Origin: Erodium maritimum | Lineage: Eukaryota > Streptophyta > Magnoliopsida > Geraniales > Geraniaceae | Direction of reading: 5' to 3' | DNA: 64,000 nucleotides | NCBI GenBank assembly: GCA_963921825.1 | Contig: OY997596.1 | Coordinates: 60,462,754-60,526,753, forward strand | Shown here: piece after piece, positions 59,936 through 64,000 of the stretch | Position numbering within the stretch: the first letter of the stretch is position 1 | How the letters are laid out: each line of letters starts with the position of its first letter | The notes under the pieces: model-generated | The model's database searches: none | Told to the model about the DNA's origin: nothing | Seen by the model: only the letters and a program-made list of their open reading frames with translations | Made by a program: the position numbers and the translations under genes

Positions 59936-62900
59936 TTAGAAGATTGACATATCTGGAGGTGGCCCGTATACTGTCATCCACGATAATGGAGGTGCTTGCG
60001 TGCCTTCAGCAATGCCTGAACAAAGACATCAAGTACAAGGTTACTATAATTGCTCCAAATTCGGTGTATTTATCGAATAGTGTTTTGTACAGTGATCATG
60101 TTTGTCACATATCAGGGAACGAAACACTACGAGAGATGGTGCAATGTAATTACAATACATGAACAAGGTTAATTTTGGAATTTCATTTGCCTGAAACCCT
60201 AAAATTAACGGACTCCATACAACTTAATCGACAATACCACAAGTTCAAAGTATAGGGTAATCAACTGCAGAAAATGACCCTCAGGTTTGAGATTATGGTA
60301 ACTTGTAGTTTAATTTTTTTTTTTGCACCTATAGTGAAATGTAGGGTGGATTTCATCCAAAATGGGTCATGTGCCATGCACGTAAGCTCCAAAGTTTTTT
60401 AAAATACCACTTATACCCTTATATTAAAAGGAATGTTTGCAAAAAAAGTCTCCTAAGTACGATATTTTGACAATTTGTGACCCGGACTGATCAAAGGAAT
60501 GAGGGGTAAAAGAAGGCTACCAAGAAGTTATTACTAAGCAATACTTAATTGAATTTGGCAATAGAGACGGGCAGGCCAGTATGCATGATGACATGTCTTA
60601 GGTTATATTGCCTGAAAACACTTCTAAGAAATAAGACCTGAGAGAAGAATTGTACTGTTGTGGATTCACATAAAGTAATAAACTTAAACAAGTAATTATC
60701 CAAGATAGGTAACTACATTAAAAAAAAAGGAAAACGTTATTAGCACCCCCTCAATGACCCTTGATTTTTAAAATCACCCCTATAGGCGATGGCTTTTGAG
60801 GAACACACAGTCACCTTTCTCATAAATACAAAAACCCACATATTCTCAGTGAAAAGGATATGGCTTTATCAGAAACACTGGATAGGTGACAGTATGTTCT
60901 TGATAAAGCCATCACCTATTCAGTGTGAATCCATGGTTTTTTAATAATAACGAAAGGTGATAGTGTGTTCCTGATAAGCCATCATCTATTCAGTGTGTTT
61001 TTGAAAATCAAAAGTTGCCAAGGGATTGTTATTGAAGTTAATCAAAAAAACTCACCCAGTAAGGCGTCCATACTCAGTCCCAAAAGTTTGCATGCTCCTT
61101 CAGCCAGGCGGAAAGCGTCTTGTGTATTGTCTCCTTCTGAGCAGTAAGTTAACAAACAAGTGACCTTCAAACCTTTGGCCTAACCCCAACAAAAAGCTTT
61201 TGTTAGTGTCAGGTGTAAATAACCTTTATTGCCTAGTTTTATCAACTAACACTTTTCTACCCTAGGATTGGTTAAGAATATACAAGATCTTTGGTTGTGA
61301 CTCTTTTCAAGAAGGTGGTTCTTAATGAACGTCCCTTATACATGTAAATCCCTCACATAAAGCATCATGACAAGAATTTATAATGTAAGACATTTTGACG
61401 ATCGCAGGCTACAAGACCTTTTTATGGTCAAGTCATGGTTCGAAGAGAATACCTTGAAACAGGAAAAAAGTGCAGCGAAGGGCAAACTTGGATAATAATC
61501 TTGTTCCCCCAGTTCATCTTCTAATGGAGAATCACCTTCAGATAATTCACCCCCTTCAGCCACTGTTCGGAGATAGTTCCAAGATCTTTGAGTAGGATTG
61601 TAATCTGGCAACTGTTTCAGTCCAAGTTTTTCGCAGCTACCGTCCGTTCCATCATCATTTTGACTAGAGAGATAGTATACTTGCATCTCACTGAAACAAT
61701 GAACAAAATCATCAATCAATCATCCAATATGCACAGATAACTTCACATGTCACTTATTCGGATGAGGACACTTCTAGGGCGACAACGTTGTTGTGGGAAC
61801 TGAAAAGAAAGATTTTCGGTTTCTAGTCAGATTTTTATCGGAAAGAAAACAGGGAAATCCTACGGTAGCTGAGTTTAACCTCCACGGCTCCACCCATACC
61901 TGCTCCCAACCAGGTGTACCCACTGGGGTTCAAACCTGTGACCTCAAGGAGGTGAGAGAGCTTTAACCATCATGCCAACCCAAGAGAGCCATTTCGAGTG
62001 AGTTTTAATAATCTACCATGCAAGGGAGTAGGGACGAGGGTGAAGTGGCAGACGCCTCATATAAGAAGTATGTGGTCGCTGATTCCAATCCCCATACCTC
62101 ATGCTACTCTAATTGTGCCCTCAGTGTTAGTTCCATTAGATGGTGGGCATTACCAATCTCTCTCAAGCAAGATAATCATTTTTAAATGTTCACAAATGAA
62201 ATCTAGAAATTGCTGTATAGTGCTTTATAGCTTTGGCATCATCATGCACTCACGCAGATCACCTGGGCAAGCCGATAAAATAACTTCCCCATTTAGGAGA
62301 GATGATCATAAAAGGGGGAAAGATTGAAATAAGAGTTTGGATACCTTGACATGTCAATTCTTTGCCACTTTACAAAATCTAAGCTTGAGAGCACAACAAC
62401 GTGCCTTTTCCCACTAGCAGCAGCAAAATCAGCCAAGTTTTTAGCAAATTCAGTCATCATCCCCTGTTCAAAATGGCCATTCAAAGCTTAAGGTTGTGCG
62501 TTATAGATACATAAGACAAACAATAAGAAAGTGTTCCTTTTTTTGTTCTTGCATACTGTAAGTTCATTTAAAATGATAAGATATATACTGAAATTGAAAT
62601 GCACAAAGTAAAACAATGCTAGGAGTTACATAATGGATGACTTTCAAGATGATACAATGAAAACCAATTGGTGCTTCGTTACAAAACTATTACCTTAGCA
62701 ATAGGGGATCTTTGTTGGACAATCGTCAAAGCATTAGCTTGTGAGTCATAAGCTGTAAACCCGAAGAAAACTCACAATAAGCTCTCAACAAAAAAAAAAT
62801 ACAACCAATCATGATAAATCGTTCAAGAAAACAAGACCTAGAATCAAATCAGACCAACAAAACTAATACTAATTTGCCCACATTTTAGCCATTGTTTCAT

Positions 62901-63906
62901 ATAAAAACAGGGATGATTGCAAAAACTTGCAGTGAACTATGAGCATTTTGCAAATACTATCAGTGAACTATTTTTTTTGTTGTTGTTGCAAATGACATCC
63001 CCAGCTAGTTTCCGTCCCCAAATCCATTATCTTGAACGGGAATTAATCATGTGACAGTCACGTGACTTCATTTTTTGGAAATGGCAGTTTTTCCCTTTAC
63101 ATTCAACGTGTTTTTCCATTTGTAACCCTCATGTATATGTGTTTTGCAATTTGTAACCCTTATGTATACACTTCTGCAGGGTTACTTCCCACTTTTTGCG
63201 GGGGGAAAAACAGGCCGAAAATGGTAGGGGATGTCGTTTGCGAAAAGAAATAGTTCACCGATCATATTTGCAAAACGCACATAATTAACAGCAAGTTTTT
63301 GCAATTATCCCTACAAAATACTTCACAACTACCAAATTAGCACACAGAAAAAGAGTGTGTTCAAGTGCACCTTCAAGAGGGAGAGCAAGCTCCCCTTTCG
63401 GAACAGGCCCGTACGGATCATTCCCAACACAGGGAAGAACAAATGGGTCATCCAAATACCCAATTCTCTCAGCATTTGTTGAAGAAACCAGCAAATCCAC
63501 AGCCAGCTGCCCCACATTCCCAATCGACAAAGCTGGCTATTTCAACACAACCAAAAAAACAAAACTATAAATAAGCAAATAGATCCACAATTTCACACGA
63601 AACCCTAGCTGCTGTTTGGTTTCCCAGAAAACTCATATCAAACCCAAAAATGCAAAGTAATAGCAATCTAAACAAGTTTTCAAGCTCATATAAGTGAACA
63701 GAACGATACGTATGAGCGAAAAAATCCCTGAGAAAATCCAATTTCTCAGTTACCAAACAAAGCTCAACGATTCCCAAACCAAGTTCAGATATGAACAATG
63801 GAAAAATACGAAATAATAAAAGAAAATATAAATCAATTCGACGAACCAGAACGAGAGTAGAGCACTCCTGGTGAGGCGATTTGCCTTGCTCGGGAACGAA
63901 CTCCAT
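59936..63906 (-). CDS. Proteasome assembly chaperone 2 (PAC2/PSMG2-like), seven exons
   Basis: Seen: exons 63906-63847, 63536-63371, 62752-62694, 62463-62345, 61690-61453, 61179-61056 and 60015-59936, all GT-AG and in phase, giving 281 residues. Motifs: MEFVPEQGKS, PALSIGNVGQLAVDLLVSS (about 21-39), GYLDDPFVLPCVGNDPYG, GKRHVVVLSSLDF, LPDYNPTQRSWNYL, KVTCLLTYCSEGDNTQDAF and a C-terminal TVYGPPPDMSIF. Known: SVGNVGQLA-DLL and VYGPPPDxSIF are conserved in eukaryotic PAC2, which pairs with PAC1 to build the 20S proteasome alpha ring; plant annotations often call it clast3-related. An in-frame ATG at 63927 would add seven residues; I prefer 63906 because MEF starts plant homologues. The last exon codes only 26 codons and lies about 1 kb from exon 6, so it is easily missed. 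Three introns hold foldback or SINE-like elements. Confidence 0.93.
60729..61042. repeat. Family E foldback element in PAC2 intron 6
   Basis: GGAAAACGTTATTAGCACCC at the left end as in 13891-14174. Inside, GCCATCACCTATTCAGTGTG and similar words are repeated directly and inverted. It ends 13 bp before the exon 6 donor, in minus-strand terms right at the splice junction. Confidence 0.65.
61880..61990 (-). repeat. tRNA-derived SINE-like element in PAC2 intron 4
   Basis: Minus strand: GGGTTGGCATGATGGTTAAAG (A-box-like TGGCATGATGG) then CACAGGTTTGAACCCCAGTG (B-box-like GGTTTGAACCC). Resembles 31025-31125. Confidence 0.65.
62913..63311. repeat. Foldback element (family H) in PAC2 intron 2
   Basis: GGATGATTGCAAAAACTTGCAG at the left and AGCAAGTTTTTGCAATTATCCC at the right are inverted. 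The arms also pair GCAAATGACATCCCC with GGGGATGTCGTTTGC. Its ends resemble family B (TTTTTGCAATTATCCC), so the two may be related. Confidence 0.75.
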
Positions 63907-64000
63907 TTTCAGTCGAGAGAGGAGCAAAACTTCAGAGATGTGTATACAGTTATGTTCTTGAGGAAGAAGGAAGGTCCTTAAATGGGCCTTTCAGTGGATG

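Overview
This is nuclear DNA of a flowering plant. The evidence is spliced genes with GT-AG introns in the usual size range, AT-rich intergenic DNA, GC-rich exons, plant-only families (CYP74, ATL RING-H2, DC1, phytoglobin, plant TOM6), a nuclear tRNA-Ile(AAU) and dense small foldback transposons. Codon style and families suggest a eudicot, possibly an asterid, but I cannot name the species.

Layout. 1-2052 (+): 3' part of a DUF547 protein gene. 3377-6255 (+): class-1-type phytoglobin with an unusual 5' exon arrangement. 7488-8919 (-): two-exon DC1 zinc-finger protein. 15123-15287 (-): a 54-residue TOM6 gene with site II promoter motifs. 17070-18290 (+): ATL65-like RING-H2 E3 ligase with a duplicated 3' end. 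23135-32751 (+): complete 19-exon long-chain acyl-CoA synthetase, with an antisense tRNA-Ile in intron 1 and transposon-loaded introns. 33312-35660: truncated LINE. 40136-42444 (-): two-exon CYP74 gene. 55239-56684 (-): intronless CYP74 gene. 54184-54482 (-): a broken CYP74 3' end. About 59565-59725: an orphan copy of the CYP74 promoter. 59936-63906 (-): complete seven-exon proteasome assembly chaperone 2 gene.

Between genes and inside introns I see at least eight families of short inverted-repeat (MITE-like) elements, tRNA-derived SINE-like units (three in tandem in one LACS intron), a solo LTR, a Ty3-type gag-protease relic, LINE ORF1 and RT relics, and paired GC-rich dispersed repeats containing long C or G runs.

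Functional theme. CYP74 enzymes use fatty-acid hydroperoxides and LACS activates fatty acids, so two lipid functions lie near each other, but nothing shows that they are co-regulated. The most interesting part is the CYP74 block: two paralogues that differ at both residues known to steer CYP74 chemistry, plus 5' and 3' relics of at least one more copy. Exon boundaries were read by eye from splice signals, reading phase and family similarity; no alignment or RNA evidence was available.
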